Source: Bacteroidota bacterium
GTDB taxonomy: Bacteria > Bacteroidota > Bacteroidia > B-17B0 > Aurantibacillaceae
DNA length: 64,000 nucleotides
Direction of reading: 5' to 3'
NCBI GenBank assembly: GCA_003153315.1
Contig: PLYA01000056.1
Coordinates: 65,826 to 129,825, forward strand
How positions within the stretch are numbered: position 1 is the first letter of the stretch; the number at the start of each line of letters is the position of its first letter. The position numbers and the translations under genes are program-made. Of the stretch, positions 15,504 through 24,991 are shown piece by piece. The notes beneath the pieces were generated by a model, which saw only the letters and a program-made list of their open reading frames with translations, did no database searches and was not told the origin of the DNA.

Positions 15504-16148
15504 ATGAAAAGGCTTGCTGTTATATTGGGTTGTTTAGTTGCGTTATGTATTACTTCTTGTACTCATCAGGTAAAAACACCTGATGGTTTTATTGAAGGTA
15601 AACTAAGTAATTATCGCAAAAAGTCTTCTGAAAAAAATGTTTACCTAACCTATTATTGTCCTGCAAATGCTACCCTAATCATTAATGATTCTACCTTTAA
15701 AAATAAATTAATTAGAAAGTTACATACCTGTGATTTTGGAATAGGTTATGATGTTGATTTTTCTTGCGAGATGAGAGTAATTCCAAATTTGAATTGTTAT
15801 TTATTATTTAAGCAACAACCAAGTATTAAGCTAACTTCCAAACAATCTTATGCTATGTTTGATGATTTTGTGAAAGGCTGCAATCAGGATAGAAGCCCTA
15901 TTCCCTTAAAGTATATAACTAATAAGATTGATACTTCTAATAAGAACATGGCAATTATAAATATTGAATACACAACTAAAGAATGGCGAGATTCTGATTC
16001 AATAAGGTATGTAAACCAAGAAATTATTTTATATAAAGATTATGAATTTAACTTCTCAATGGTAGGCTCTGTCCCTAATCAACAACAGGCTGATAGTTTA
16101 CATAAGTTAAGCCAAATTATTCTTAGCACACTTAAAAGAGAAGATTAA
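15504..16148 (+). CDS. Lipoprotein of unknown function, first of three genes with a shared 5' end
   Basis: 214 residues. The signal peptide starts MKRLAVILG and ends in CITSC, giving a lipidated Cys near residue 19. The mature part has no recognised domain; several cysteines and a mixed alpha/beta pattern are visible. The stop codon TAA directly abuts the ATG of the next gene. The first 23-26 bp are nearly the same as those of the next two genes, although the mature proteins are unrelated. Confidence 0.75.
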   Translation: MKRLAVILGCLVALCITSCTHQVKTPDGFIEGKLSNYRKKSSEKNVYLTYYCPANATLIINDSTFKNKLIRKLHTCDFGIGYDVDFSCEMRVIPNLNCYLLFKQQPSIKLTSKQSYAMFDDFVKGCNQDRSPIPLKYITNKIDTSNKNMAIINIEYTTKEWRDSDSIRYVNQEIILYKDYEFNFSMVGSVPNQQQADSLHKLSQIILSTLKRED

Positions 16149-16823
16149 ATGAAAAGGCTTGCGGTTATATTGGTTATATTCTTTCCTTCTATTTATTACG
16201 GACAGGATAAATTGGAAGGTAAATATTCTACCAGTCTTTATTATGATGTTTTCAGCTTAACATTTAAGAAAAATGGCACATTTGATTATTCTATGTCAGG
16301 TTGTTATATGGGAGAGAAAGCCAAAGGCACTTACAAAATAGACCATGATAAATTAACTTTAAATTTTGATGAGATAAAAGAACATAAAAGCTATTATTCT
16401 ATAAAGGATTATGCTGATTGCAATACGAATGGTAAAGATGTTAAACTAATCTTTAAAGTAAAAGACAAACCTAGTAATGAATCTATACCCTATGCTAATA
16501 TTATACTATACTCTGAAAATGTACAAATAGGAGGAATTACAGCAGACACAGGTGGGGTTGCGCAGTTTGCCGTCGCAAAGTCAGTAAAAGAACTGGAAAT
16601 TAAAGTTGCCTATGTTGGGTATAATAAATTTAGTTTTAAAATAAAACCGGAAGAAATTTGTAAGACAATAGAAGTTCATTTGGATATCCGTAGCAACATT
16701 GCCCTTTATCATGATGGAAAACCATTTGATTATAAAATTGAAAAGACAGATACAAGCACAAAGCTTATTTTAATTAAAGGCCATGGCGGTAAAGATTTGA
16801 TTTTTGATAAAAAGAAAAATTAA
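16149..16823 (+). CDS. Secreted protein with a carboxypeptidase-regulatory-like domain, second of three
   Basis: 224 residues. The signal peptide MKRLAVILVIFFPSIYYGQ is followed by a short region like a lipocalin or META-type strand pattern (KGTYKIDHDKLTLNFDE). From about residue 98 there is a beta-sandwich with SIPYANIILYSENVQIGGIT and VAYVGYNKFSFKI, as in CarboxypepD_reg-like domains. Function unknown. It has no gap to either neighbour (TAA then ATG), so all three genes are one operon. Confidence 0.72.
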   Translation: MKRLAVILVIFFPSIYYGQDKLEGKYSTSLYYDVFSLTFKKNGTFDYSMSGCYMGEKAKGTYKIDHDKLTLNFDEIKEHKSYYSIKDYADCNTNGKDVKLIFKVKDKPSNESIPYANIILYSENVQIGGITADTGGVAQFAVAKSVKELEIKVAYVGYNKFSFKIKPEEICKTIEVHLDIRSNIALYHDGKPFDYKIEKTDTSTKLILIKGHGGKDLIFDKKKN

Positions 16824-17375
16824 ATGAAAAGGCTTGCGGTTATATTGGGTTTTATCTTCTCATATGTTTATGGGCAGACTTATTTTGATTATGGACAGAA
16901 AGATTATGTTTATAAAGGCAAAACATATAAGGTTTATACCAGTTTAGAAGATGCCGATAAAGTAAACCCTGATAGTGTTTTTTGTCTAGCGTTAAAAAGC
17001 AAAGGCTTTAAAAATTTCCCTAAAGAAGTATTAAAGTATAAGAATTTACAAATACTTGATTTAAGTGCTTTTAATGAGCTTGAGGTATATGATTCGTTAA
17101 TGACAAAAGAAGAAAAAAGAAAGGCTGATAAATATAAAAGAAAAACACCTGCTTTTATCTATTATCCTCGTTGCTACAGGGGAAATAATTTATTTGATAT
17201 TCCCGCTTCAGATGTAAGAAAACTAATCAAATTAATTTATATGAATGTAGATTGCTGCCATTATAAACTTCAACAAATGTGTGATTTACAGAAAGTACTA
17301 CCTAATATGGAAATTGACCCCCCTATTGAATATATGATATTCGAAGTTAAAAATAAAGAATGTAATTGCCATTAA
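16824..17375 (+). CDS. Secreted leucine-rich-repeat-like protein, third of three
   Basis: 183 residues. The signal peptide MKRLAVILGFIFSYVYGQ is followed by YTSLEDADKVNPDSVFCLAL and FPKEVLKYKNLQILDLSA, the cap and first repeat of a leucine-rich-repeat protein. The following gene on the other strand has a related cap (TDLKEALKETKPVYKLNLS) and full repeats. This gene seems to keep only one repeat, then a Cys-rich tail ending NKECNCH. It may be a shortened or rearranged relative. Confidence 0.7.
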   Translation: MKRLAVILGFIFSYVYGQTYFDYGQKDYVYKGKTYKVYTSLEDADKVNPDSVFCLALKSKGFKNFPKEVLKYKNLQILDLSAFNELEVYDSLMTKEEKRKADKYKRKTPAFIYYPRCYRGNNLFDIPASDVRKLIKLIYMNVDCCHYKLQQMCDLQKVLPNMEIDPPIEYMIFEVKNKECNCH

Positions 17376-17394
17376 AGCAACAAAACTTAATAAA

Positions 17395-18264
17395 CTAAAA
17401 ATAAATCTGGCAACCGGGCAGTAGTATGCGCAGTTCTTCTACGGCATCTTTACTTAGGGGGTTATCGCGCAAATCAAGCTTGGTAAGGTTCTTAAGCTGG
17501 CAAATGGTATCGGGTATTTTGGTTAGGTTGTTTTTGCGTAAAGAAAGTAGGTACAGGTTTTTGCATTTATAAATGTCGCGCGGCAGGGTGCTAAGTTTAT
17601 TAAAGTCTAAGGCCAGCACTTCTAAGTTAGGCAGTTTATCCAGTTTTTCGGGCAGGGCATATATGTTGCAATTAATCAGTATTAAACTCTTTAAAGGCGC
17701 AATGGCAAACAAAGGCTTGGGCATACTGTCTAACACCACGCTTTCAAACTCTACTTCGTTCAGGCTTTTTAAATACTTTAAGGTTTTAGGTAACCTTAGC
17801 GTATCGTTTTTACCGGAGAACTTTAGCGTTTTCAGTCGGTTTAAATAAGCAATCTCCTGCGGGATAGAATCTATCTTGCTGTTGTTAAACTCCAAGTACA
17901 TCAGGTTGCCCAGCTTGCCAAAATCTTTAGGAAAGTGTGTAAACTCATTATTGTAAGAAGCTAAAAAGGTTAGTCCGTTTATGTTGCTAAAATCATCGGG
18001 CCATTGGCTTACCTGTACGGTTTGCAATTGCAAAGCAAGTAAATCCTTTAGTTTACCCAGTTTGGGCCAAACCTTCAAATCAACAGGATGGTAACTAAGA
18101 TTAAGTTTATAAACGGGTTTGGTTTCTTTAAGTGCTTCTTTCAAATCGGTATAAACCGTGGCGCCATAAGGACCGAATTTATCAAAAGGAGTTTGCACTG
18201 CATTTTGAGCAAGGATTTTGGTAAAAACCAATAGCAGAAATAAACAAACTACCTGATTTCTCAT
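17395..18264 (-). CDS. Secreted leucine-rich-repeat protein
   Basis: 289 residues from the ATG at 18264, chosen for the signal peptide MRNQVVCLFLLLVFTKILAQ; an upstream ATG at 18312 gives an unlikely N-terminus. The mature part has about eight leucine-rich repeats of the bacterial type, such as LPNLEVLALDFNKLSTLPRD and CKNLYLLSLRKNNLTKIPD. It is likely a periplasmic or surface protein-binding scaffold. It faces the three-gene cluster convergently and is related to its last member. Confidence 0.88.
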   Translation of the reverse strand: MRNQVVCLFLLLVFTKILAQNAVQTPFDKFGPYGATVYTDLKEALKETKPVYKLNLSYHPVDLKVWPKLGKLKDLLALQLQTVQVSQWPDDFSNINGLTFLASYNNEFTHFPKDFGKLGNLMYLEFNNSKIDSIPQEIAYLNRLKTLKFSGKNDTLRLPKTLKYLKSLNEVEFESVVLDSMPKPLFAIAPLKSLILINCNIYALPEKLDKLPNLEVLALDFNKLSTLPRDIYKCKNLYLLSLRKNNLTKIPDTICQLKNLTKLDLRDNPLSKDAVEELRILLPGCQIYF

Positions 18265-18378
18265 GAACACAAAAAAACACATTTTTAAAGATAAGTGGTA
18301 AATTAATTTCAACTATTTTTGATGTAATGCTTTTTCAGCATTCAGCGAAACAATCATAAAATAAAAATGATGAGCTAA

Positions 18379-19164
18379 ATGAATTTGCACTTTTATAAAT
18401 ACCAGGGTTGCGGAAACGATTTTATTATTCTGGATAACCGGAGTAATAAAATAACCCTAAGCACAAAACAAATAAACAACTTGTGCAACAGGCATTTTGG
18501 TATTGGTGCAGATGGGTTGATGCTGCTGGAGAATGAGAAGGATTTTGATTTTAAAATGGTTTATTATAACAGCGATGGCAGAGAGAGTAGCTTGTGCGGT
18601 AATGGGTCGCGCTGTATTACAGCTTTTGCAAAGCAGTTAGGTGTTATAAAAGATAGTGCTCGTTTTATGGCCATTGATGGGGAACATGAATCTCATATAG
18701 AGAATACCATCATCTCGCTTAAAATGAATGATGTGCCTTTCATTGAAAAGCGTGAAGATTATTATTATGTAAATACCGGTTCCCCCCATGTGGTTAAATG
18801 GGTAGAAAATTTAGATACCTACCCTGTATTTGAAGAAGGAAAAAAGATACGATATAACGAGTCTTTTAAAAGTGGTGGCGGAACAAACGTAAATTTTATT
18901 CAGCTAAAAAAAGATAAATTATTTGTTCGTACCTACGAACGCGGCGTAGAAGATGAAACATTAGCCTGTGGTACCGGAGTTACTGCAGCCGCTTTAGTAG
19001 AGGCAATAGCAAATAGTGCAAGCCATACCAACTTTTGCGATGTGGTTACTTTAGGTGGTAATATAACGGTTACTTATCACAAGCACGATGATGGATCTTT
19101 TAGGGATATTTGGTTAAAGGGCCCTGCTACCTTTGTTTTTGAAGGAGACTACATACTAACGTAA
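18379..19164 (+). CDS. dapF: Diaminopimelate epimerase
   Basis: 261 residues. It converts LL- to meso-diaminopimelate for lysine and peptidoglycan. Both catalytic cysteines are present: Cys73 in SLCGNGSRC and Cys197 in ETLACGTGV. The N-terminus has the expected QGCGNDFIILDNR. It is complete and of normal length. The next gene starts 3 bp later, so the pair is probably co-transcribed. Confidence 0.96.
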   Translation: MNLHFYKYQGCGNDFIILDNRSNKITLSTKQINNLCNRHFGIGADGLMLLENEKDFDFKMVYYNSDGRESSLCGNGSRCITAFAKQLGVIKDSARFMAIDGEHESHIENTIISLKMNDVPFIEKREDYYYVNTGSPHVVKWVENLDTYPVFEEGKKIRYNESFKSGGGTNVNFIQLKKDKLFVRTYERGVEDETLACGTGVTAAALVEAIANSASHTNFCDVVTLGGNITVTYHKHDDGSFRDIWLKGPATFVFEGDYILT

Positions 19165-19167
19165 AGT

Positions 19168-20517
19168 ATGCTTTTACTTGTCCTGATAGTTTTTGGTATT
19201 TGCGGTATTTTATTTTCGTCTGTTACTAAAAACCGTGCGGTACTTATATTAATACTGAGTGCTATAGCTGTTGGTTTTTTTAGTTTGCCCTCACTTATTT
19301 TTTGCTTTGTTTTAGCTGCTATAAATTACTTTTTTATTAGGCATATAACTAAAAGTAAAGTTCTGTTTATTGCTGCAATTAGTTTTAATGTAATAGGTTT
19401 ATTTGCCTTTCATCTATATGAAAGATTTAATGCAGAGTGGTCAGTTCTTCCCGTTCTTTTTGGGGTTACTTACTTAACCCTTCAGTTTATAGATTATATC
19501 TGCAAAGTGCGTTTTAATGTGGTTGCAGCACCTGCAGGTATTCTTCAATACACCGCGGCAACTTTATACGCACCTAAGTTTTTTATGGGCCCTATTGCTT
19601 CTTTACCTGATATAGAAAAAGAAATAAGTGCTGTTGATATAACTAAAAACAATGTTGCTTATGGCTTAAACAGAATACTGCTTGGTTTATTTAAGAAGTT
19701 AGTATTAGCAGAAAGCCTTTCCTTATATGTAAGTTCTGCATTGGATTTTAAAGATAACTACCCTGCCATTACTATTTTGAGCGGAGCCTGTTTATATGCT
19801 TTGCAGTTGTATTTCGATTTTTCAGGATATTGCGATATAGCTATTGGCGTATCTGCTTTATGGAACATTCATTTACTCGAGAATTTTAATTTTCCTTTCC
19901 GTCAAAAAACATGGGCTTCTTTTTGGAAAAGCTGGCATAGCAGTTTAACCAACTGGTTGTGGCAATATGTTTTTATGCCTAAGTATCTCTTTCTTGGCAG
20001 GAGAAAAACAAATAAAGTATTGGCTCAAAGCATTTGTATTGCAGCGGTGTTTACCTGCATGGCTTTTTTTAACGGAATAAAATCAGGTTTTTTTATTAGC
20101 GCATTGTTATTTGCTTTATTTTATTTGCTAGAGCTTATTGTATATAAGAAAGGGTTTCCTTTTTCAAACCTTTTTATATTTCTGTTGTTTTCTATTGGTT
20201 TACTCTATTTCAGAACACCTGATTATACTAACTATTCGTTCCTAACAGCAAGATTAACCGACTTTAAAAACTTCTTTCCTGATGAATGGTTGCGGTTATA
20301 CTTTGCCCCTCTTGCTTCAGGTGGCACCCAGCAAGATTATTTTAACTTCTCTTTTACTCTAATCTTATGCTTTGGTTTTCTGCTTTTTGAAAGGAAAATC
20401 GTTACTGTATTCAATCAGCATAAAATAAACTTTACCATGTGGTTTATTCTATTGTTGTTGTTAGTTACTTGGGGAGTTTTTACCTCGGGCAGCCGGTTTA
20501 TTTATATGCAGTTTTAA
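19168..20517 (+). CDS. MBOAT-family membrane O-acyltransferase, atypical
   Basis: 449 residues with about ten transmembrane helices. The MBOAT core is clear: YFDFSGYCDIAIG (215-227) and FWKSWHSSLTNWL (252-264, His257). The second histidine motif of AlgI/DltB proteins (WHG, then HG) would fall near residue 300 but reads AFFNGIKSG with no His. The protein is therefore either a divergent acyltransferase or an inactive relative. MBOAT proteins of this branch acylate exported polysaccharides. It lies 3 bp after dapF. Confidence 0.83.
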   Translation: MLLLVLIVFGICGILFSSVTKNRAVLILILSAIAVGFFSLPSLIFCFVLAAINYFFIRHITKSKVLFIAAISFNVIGLFAFHLYERFNAEWSVLPVLFGVTYLTLQFIDYICKVRFNVVAAPAGILQYTAATLYAPKFFMGPIASLPDIEKEISAVDITKNNVAYGLNRILLGLFKKLVLAESLSLYVSSALDFKDNYPAITILSGACLYALQLYFDFSGYCDIAIGVSALWNIHLLENFNFPFRQKTWASFWKSWHSSLTNWLWQYVFMPKYLFLGRRKTNKVLAQSICIAAVFTCMAFFNGIKSGFFISALLFALFYLLELIVYKKGFPFSNLFIFLLFSIGLLYFRTPDYTNYSFLTARLTDFKNFFPDEWLRLYFAPLASGGTQQDYFNFSFTLILCFGFLLFERKIVTVFNQHKINFTMWFILLLLLVTWGVFTSGSRFIYMQF

Positions 20518-20519
20518 AC

Positions 20520-21560
20520 CTAAAAGTTATTCTTTGTACGATATAACTCCCACTCCCAGGCTGTTTTCATCATACTATCAATATCATGAATACATTTCCA
20601 ACCCAAAGCATTATAAGCTTTAGTACTATCAGAATAAACTGCTACAACATCTCCTGCACGGCGCTCACCCATTTTATAATTTAGCTTCTTACCCGATACC
20701 TTTTCAAAAGCAGTAATAGCTTCTAAAACAGAAACTCCGGTTCCGCTCCCCAAATTAAATACCTCGAAGTTGTTTTTGTTTTTATGCTGAAGCAAATAAT
20801 CAAGTGCCAACACATGTGCACTTGCAATATCACTCACGTGAATATAATCTCTTATGCAAGTACCGTCACGTGTCGGGTAATCTCCACCTAAAACAGTAAG
20901 CTGAGGATATTTACCCGCAGCAGTACCTGTAATGAGCGGCACTAAATTATTTGGTTTATTTAATGGCCACTCCCCAATTTTAGCGGAAACATGAGCGCCA
21001 ACCGGATTAAAATAACGCAGGGAAATAGCATTAAAAGTAGCATGTTGTCTGCAAACATCCTGTAGCATTTGTTCGCCTATCTGTTTGGTGTATGCATAAG
21101 AAGATTCTGTCTTTAGAATAGGGGTATTCTCATTAACCGGAAGTGTTTGTACGTTCCCGTAAACCGAACAGGAAGACGAAAAGATAACATTAGTTACTTT
21201 ATGCTTCTCGCACAGGGCAAGTAAATTAACTAAAGATGCAATGTTGTTGTGATAGTATTTTAGCGGCAATTCAACAGATTCTCCTACAGCTTTAAATGCA
21301 GCAAAGTGAATTACGCCATCAATTTTATTTTCGGTAAATATTTTATCGAATTCCTTTTCATCGCATAAATCAATAGTATAGGTTTTAATTTGTTTGCCTG
21401 TAATTTCATTTATTTGTGCATAGGCTTTAGGCGAAGAATTATAAAAACAATCGGCAGAAATTACGTTGTAATTATCATTAGCTAATAATTCAATAATAGT
21501 GTGAGAGCCTATATATCCAGCGCCACCGGTAACTAATATTGTTTTCTTACCCATTTGCAT
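20520..21560 (-). CDS. galE: UDP-glucose 4-epimerase
   Basis: 346 residues, full length. It interconverts UDP-glucose and UDP-galactose. Visible are the NAD-binding TGGAGYIGSH, SSSCSVYG, the catalytic SYAYTK (Tyr and Lys of the SDR pair), RYFNPVGAH and RDYIHVSD. The start overlaps the end of the DUF4199 gene (14 bp, or 8 bp if the second Met is used), which suggests translational coupling. It is convergent with the MBOAT gene, with 2 bp between stop codons. Confidence 0.95.
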   Translation of the reverse strand: MQMGKKTILVTGGAGYIGSHTIIELLANDNYNVISADCFYNSSPKAYAQINEITGKQIKTYTIDLCDEKEFDKIFTENKIDGVIHFAAFKAVGESVELPLKYYHNNIASLVNLLALCEKHKVTNVIFSSSCSVYGNVQTLPVNENTPILKTESSYAYTKQIGEQMLQDVCRQHATFNAISLRYFNPVGAHVSAKIGEWPLNKPNNLVPLITGTAAGKYPQLTVLGGDYPTRDGTCIRDYIHVSDIASAHVLALDYLLQHKNKNNFEVFNLGSGTGVSVLEAITAFEKVSGKKLNYKMGERRAGDVVAVYSDSTKAYNALGWKCIHDIDSMMKTAWEWELYRTKNNF

Positions 21561-22071
21561 TTCGTTTAAGAAATATGGAACTTACAAAAGCTGAAAATGC
21601 GCCAAATATAAACAGGCTAAATAACTTAGAGGTAGTGTCTTTAAATGCAGATAAATCTTCTATTCCTCCTTTTACCATTTTATCAACTTCTTCCGGAGAA
21701 ACTTTTTGCCCTTTCTTAGCAGCTTCTTCTAAAATACTTTTAGGTCCCTGGGTTTGTATGTAATTAGCAATATAAGTTTTTAGTTCGTTTTCAAAGAAGA
21801 CATAATTAAATATAGATAACATAATAGCAGAAAAGGAAACAAAAATCAAAGCATACTTTACAGCATCTTTCCCTGAAAGGTCTCCTCCCTTTTCTTTTCT
21901 TAAAAGAAAAATCAAAACAAATACAAAAGGTAGAATTAATAAAAGAGAAAGAATGTGTGAATACATACCAAGCTTAGTCATTTGCAAGCCTGCATAAAAT
22001 ACATATAGTTTGAATGCAATAACTAGTATGCTATAAATAAGAGCAAATGCAACTGGTTTGGTTTTAATCAT
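21547..22071 (-). CDS. DUF4199 family membrane protein
   Basis: 174 residues with four hydrophobic helices (about 7-29, 36-57, 74-94 and 146-166). A hydrophilic loop rich in Lys/Glu (about 100-140) contains GQKVSPEEVDKMVKGGIEDL. This layout matches DUF4199, a family of unknown function common in Bacteroidota. It starts 4 bp after rho ends and overlaps galE, so it is likely part of a rho-DUF4199-galE transcript. Confidence 0.82.
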   Translation of the reverse strand: MIKTKPVAFALIYSILVIAFKLYVFYAGLQMTKLGMYSHILSLLLILPFVFVLIFLLRKEKGGDLSGKDAVKYALIFVSFSAIMLSIFNYVFFENELKTYIANYIQTQGPKSILEEAAKKGQKVSPEEVDKMVKGGIEDLSAFKDTTSKLFSLFIFGAFSAFVSSIFLKRNANG

Positions 22072-22075
22072 AAGA

Positions 22076-23839
22076 TTACCCGTTCATGCTTACCAAGAAC
22101 TCTTCGTTAGATTTTGTGCCTTTAATATGACTGCGTAAAAACTCCATAGCCTCTACAGGAGTCATATCGCTAAGGTGTTTGCGCAAAACCCATATACGTT
22201 GCAGGCTATTGGCATCTATTAATAAATCATCTCTGCGGGTAGAAGAAGCTGTTAAATCAATAGCAGGGTAAATACGTTTGTTGGCAATTTTACGGTCTAA
22301 TTGCATTTCCATATTTCCCGTTCCTTTAAACTCTTCAAAAATTACTTCGTCCATTTTAGAACCTGTATCTATAAGAGCTGTAGCTAATATAGTAAGTGAT
22401 CCGCCATTTTCTATTTTACGGGCTGCACCAAAAAAACGTTTGGGTTTATGTAAAGCACTGGCATCTACACCACCTGTTAATACCTTACCCGATGCAGGTG
22501 CTACCGTATTGTAAGCTCTTGCCAAGCGTGTAATAGAATCTAATAAAATTACCACATCATGTCCGCACTCTACCAAACGCTTCGCTTTTTCAAGTACCGT
22601 GTTTGCAATACGCACATGCTTTTCGGCAGGTTCATCAAAAGTAGAAGAAACAACTTCTGCTTTTACACTACGAGCCATATCGGTAACCTCTTCCGGACGT
22701 TCGTCAATTAATAAAATAATTAAATATGCTTCCGGATGGTTATGCGCAATAGCATTGGCAACTTCTTTTAGTAAAACAGTTTTACCGGTTTTAGGTTGTG
22801 CTACAATCAAACCACGCTGCCCTTTACCAATCGGACAAAACAAATCCATCACACGAGATGAAAGTGATTCTTGTGGATGACCTGTTAATTTGAATTTCTC
22901 ATAAGGGAATAAAGGAGTCAAGTAATCAAAAGGAACTCTATCACGCACCCAGGCAGGGTCTCTGCCATTTATTTGTTCAACCTTTACTAAAGGGAAATAT
23001 TTTTCGCCTTCTTTTGGCGGACGAACAGTTCCAGTAACGGTATCGCCTGTTTTTAACCCAAATAATTTTATTTGAGATTGAGATACATAAACATCATCGG
23101 GAGAACTTAAGTAGTTATAATCTGCCGAACGCAAAAAACCATATCCGTCAGGCATAGTTTCTAAAACACCTTCTACATTAACTATTCCATCAAAATTGTA
23201 TAAATCTTCTTTTCTGGGTTGTTGTTGGTAAGGTTGGTTTTGTGGAGGATTTTGCTGATTAGGATTATTTTGATTAGGGTTATTGTTTTGTTGAGATTGA
23301 TTTGAATGTTGTTGTTGCTGATTAGGATTATTTTGCTGATGAGTATGCTGACCTTGTTGCTGATTTGGATTATGCGTTGGTCTTTGTTGTTGATGGTTTG
23401 AATGCTGTTGAGGTTTATTCTGTGTAGCAATATCTGAAACAGGATTTACTTGAGGTGTTTCAGTTGGTTTTTCTGTAGCAACAGGTGTCTGAATTGTTGG
23501 AGTAGGCGGCACTTCAGGTTCTTTATGTGGAATAGGTTCCGCAAAAAATGTTTCATCAGGTACAGAAGCTGTTTTATTTTCTTCGGCTAAAGGTTCTAAT
23601 CTAACTCTACGTGGTCTTTTTGCTTTTTCAGCTTTTGATTCATCGCCGGTAATATCTTCCTTATTTTGAGAAAGTTCTTGTTTAATTTTTTCAGCTTGTT
23701 CAGGATTCGCATTTTGCAAATCTTTAATCTGTTGAATTAAATCAGGTTTCTTTGTTCCGTCAGGTTTTACACCTAAGTGTTTTAAAATTTCTTTTAAATC
23801 GGGTAAAGACTTCCCATTAAGTTCTAAGTCATTAAACAT
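22076..23839 (-). CDS. rho: Transcription termination factor Rho with a Gln/Asn-rich insertion
   Basis: 587 residues. Rho is the hexameric RNA helicase that ends transcription. The order is: a Rho_N helical domain (1-45), a charged and Pro-rich linker, a nearly pure Gln/Asn/His/Pro tract (about 140-208), a cold-shock-like RNA-binding domain (about 220-290, [15 protein letters not shown]), and the ATPase with Walker A AQPKTGKT and [13 protein letters not shown]. The disordered insertion is known in Bacteroidota Rho and in Bacteroides thetaiotaomicron is linked to condensate formation. The tract is encoded by diverse CAA/AAT codons. Confidence 0.96.
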   Translation of the reverse strand: MFNDLELNGKSLPDLKEILKHLGVKPDGTKKPDLIQQIKDLQNANPEQAEKIKQELSQNKEDITGDESKAEKAKRPRRVRLEPLAEENKTASVPDETFFAEPIPHKEPEVPPTPTIQTPVATEKPTETPQVNPVSDIATQNKPQQHSNHQQQRPTHNPNQQQGQHTHQQNNPNQQQQHSNQSQQNNNPNQNNPNQQNPPQNQPYQQQPRKEDLYNFDGIVNVEGVLETMPDGYGFLRSADYNYLSSPDDVYVSQSQIKLFGLKTGDTVTGTVRPPKEGEKYFPLVKVEQINGRDPAWVRDRVPFDYLTPLFPYEKFKLTGHPQESLSSRVMDLFCPIGKGQRGLIVAQPKTGKTVLLKEVANAIAHNHPEAYLIILLIDERPEEVTDMARSVKAEVVSSTFDEPAEKHVRIANTVLEKAKRLVECGHDVVILLDSITRLARAYNTVAPASGKVLTGGVDASALHKPKRFFGAARKIENGGSLTILATALIDTGSKMDEVIFEEFKGTGNMEMQLDRKIANKRIYPAIDLTASSTRRDDLLIDANSLQRIWVLRKHLSDMTPVEAMEFLRSHIKGTKSNEEFLVSMNG

Positions 23840-23991
23840 ATAATTGATTGTAATTTAAAGTTGCATTAAAAATACTGGCTGGTTTTTGTTCTGCTTGGAA
23901 ATTAGAAATAGCAGATACAATTAAAACTTACGCAAATATGAGATATTTATTTTAAATAGAAAAATTTTATCTGTAATAATAGAAATTGCAT

Positions 23992-24705
23992 TTATTGCTT
24001 CCCTGCAAACCTCATTTGGATAACTCCCCAAAAGGCTTCTTTAAATATTTTGCTACTCATTTTAGAAACACCTTCTATCCTGTCAACAAAAGTTATGGGT
24101 ACTTCTACTACTTTAAAACCTTTTTGCAGGGCTGCATATTTCATTTCTATCTGAAAGGCGTAGCCCATAAATTTTATTTCATCAAGGTTAATGGTTTCAA
24201 GTACTTTGCGTTTATAACATTTAAACCCCGCAGTAGTATCCTTTATATTAATCCATAGAATTAAACGCACATAAACTGATGCAAAGTAACTCATCAATAC
24301 TCTTCCTAATGGCCAGTTTTTAACTTTACCACCTTTGCAATAACGAGAACCAACCGCAACATCAGCACCATTTTCGCAAGCGTTTAATAACCTTGGTAAG
24401 TCATCAGGATTATGAGAGAAGTCGCAATCCATCTCAAAAATATAATCATATTTTTTCTCCAATGCCCATTTAAATCCGGCTATATAAGCAGTTCCTAAAC
24501 CCTGTTTGCCTTTTCTTTCTATCAGGTAAAGTTTTGTTAGATTTACCTGCTGAATATTTTTCACGATTTGCGCCGTCCCATCCGGAGAACCATCATCAAT
24601 AATCAATAAATCAAAAGCCGGTTTTAACGAAAAGACTTTATGAATCATCTTTTCGATGTTTTCTTTTTCGTTGTAGGTTGGTATGATAACTAAATTTTGA
24701 CTCAC
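23992..24705 (-). CDS. Polyprenol monophosphomannose synthase-like glycosyltransferase (GT2)
   Basis: 237 residues, a single GT2 domain without the C-terminal membrane helices of longer relatives. It has VIIPTYNEKENI, IDDGSPDGTA, EMDCDFSHNPDDL (the metal-binding Asp cluster), VGSRYCKGG and DTTAGFKCYKR, all typical of dolichol/polyprenol-phosphate mannosyltransferases. The likely product is a lipid-linked mannose donor for glycan or protein modification in the envelope. It stands between rho and an MFS gene. Confidence 0.9.
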   Translation of the reverse strand: MSQNLVIIPTYNEKENIEKMIHKVFSLKPAFDLLIIDDGSPDGTAQIVKNIQQVNLTKLYLIERKGKQGLGTAYIAGFKWALEKKYDYIFEMDCDFSHNPDDLPRLLNACENGADVAVGSRYCKGGKVKNWPLGRVLMSYFASVYVRLILWINIKDTTAGFKCYKRKVLETINLDEIKFMGYAFQIEMKYAALQKGFKVVEVPITFVDRIEGVSKMSSKIFKEAFWGVIQMRFAGKQ

Positions 24706-24991
24706 TCGAGGCGAATATACAACAAAATATAACTTAGAATTTATGACTTAAAAAGTCTTCAAAAATTGTTGTGTTTTATTTACAAATTAAAATCATCATA
24801 AACCATATATTTTATCTGTTATACATTTATAAATCAATGAAATGAAGAATAGCAATATGCCACCAAACAATGTAAAACTTTAATTGTTATATTTTCTTAA
24901 ATTTTTATTTGATTACAATTTACATCTTCACAAAGCTAAAGGGCCCTAACGGCATCCAAACTATATTTGCATTTTTGCAGTATCTTAAATA
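24706..24991. promoter_or_regulatory. Divergent intergenic region with a TAnnTTTG element
   Basis: 286 bp, very AT-rich, between the divergent glycosyltransferase and MFS genes. TATATTTG at 24962-24969 matches the Bacteroidota -7 consensus exactly and is about 22 bp before the MFS start. The -33 element is not clear. I see no repeat or RNA gene here. Confidence 0.4.
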
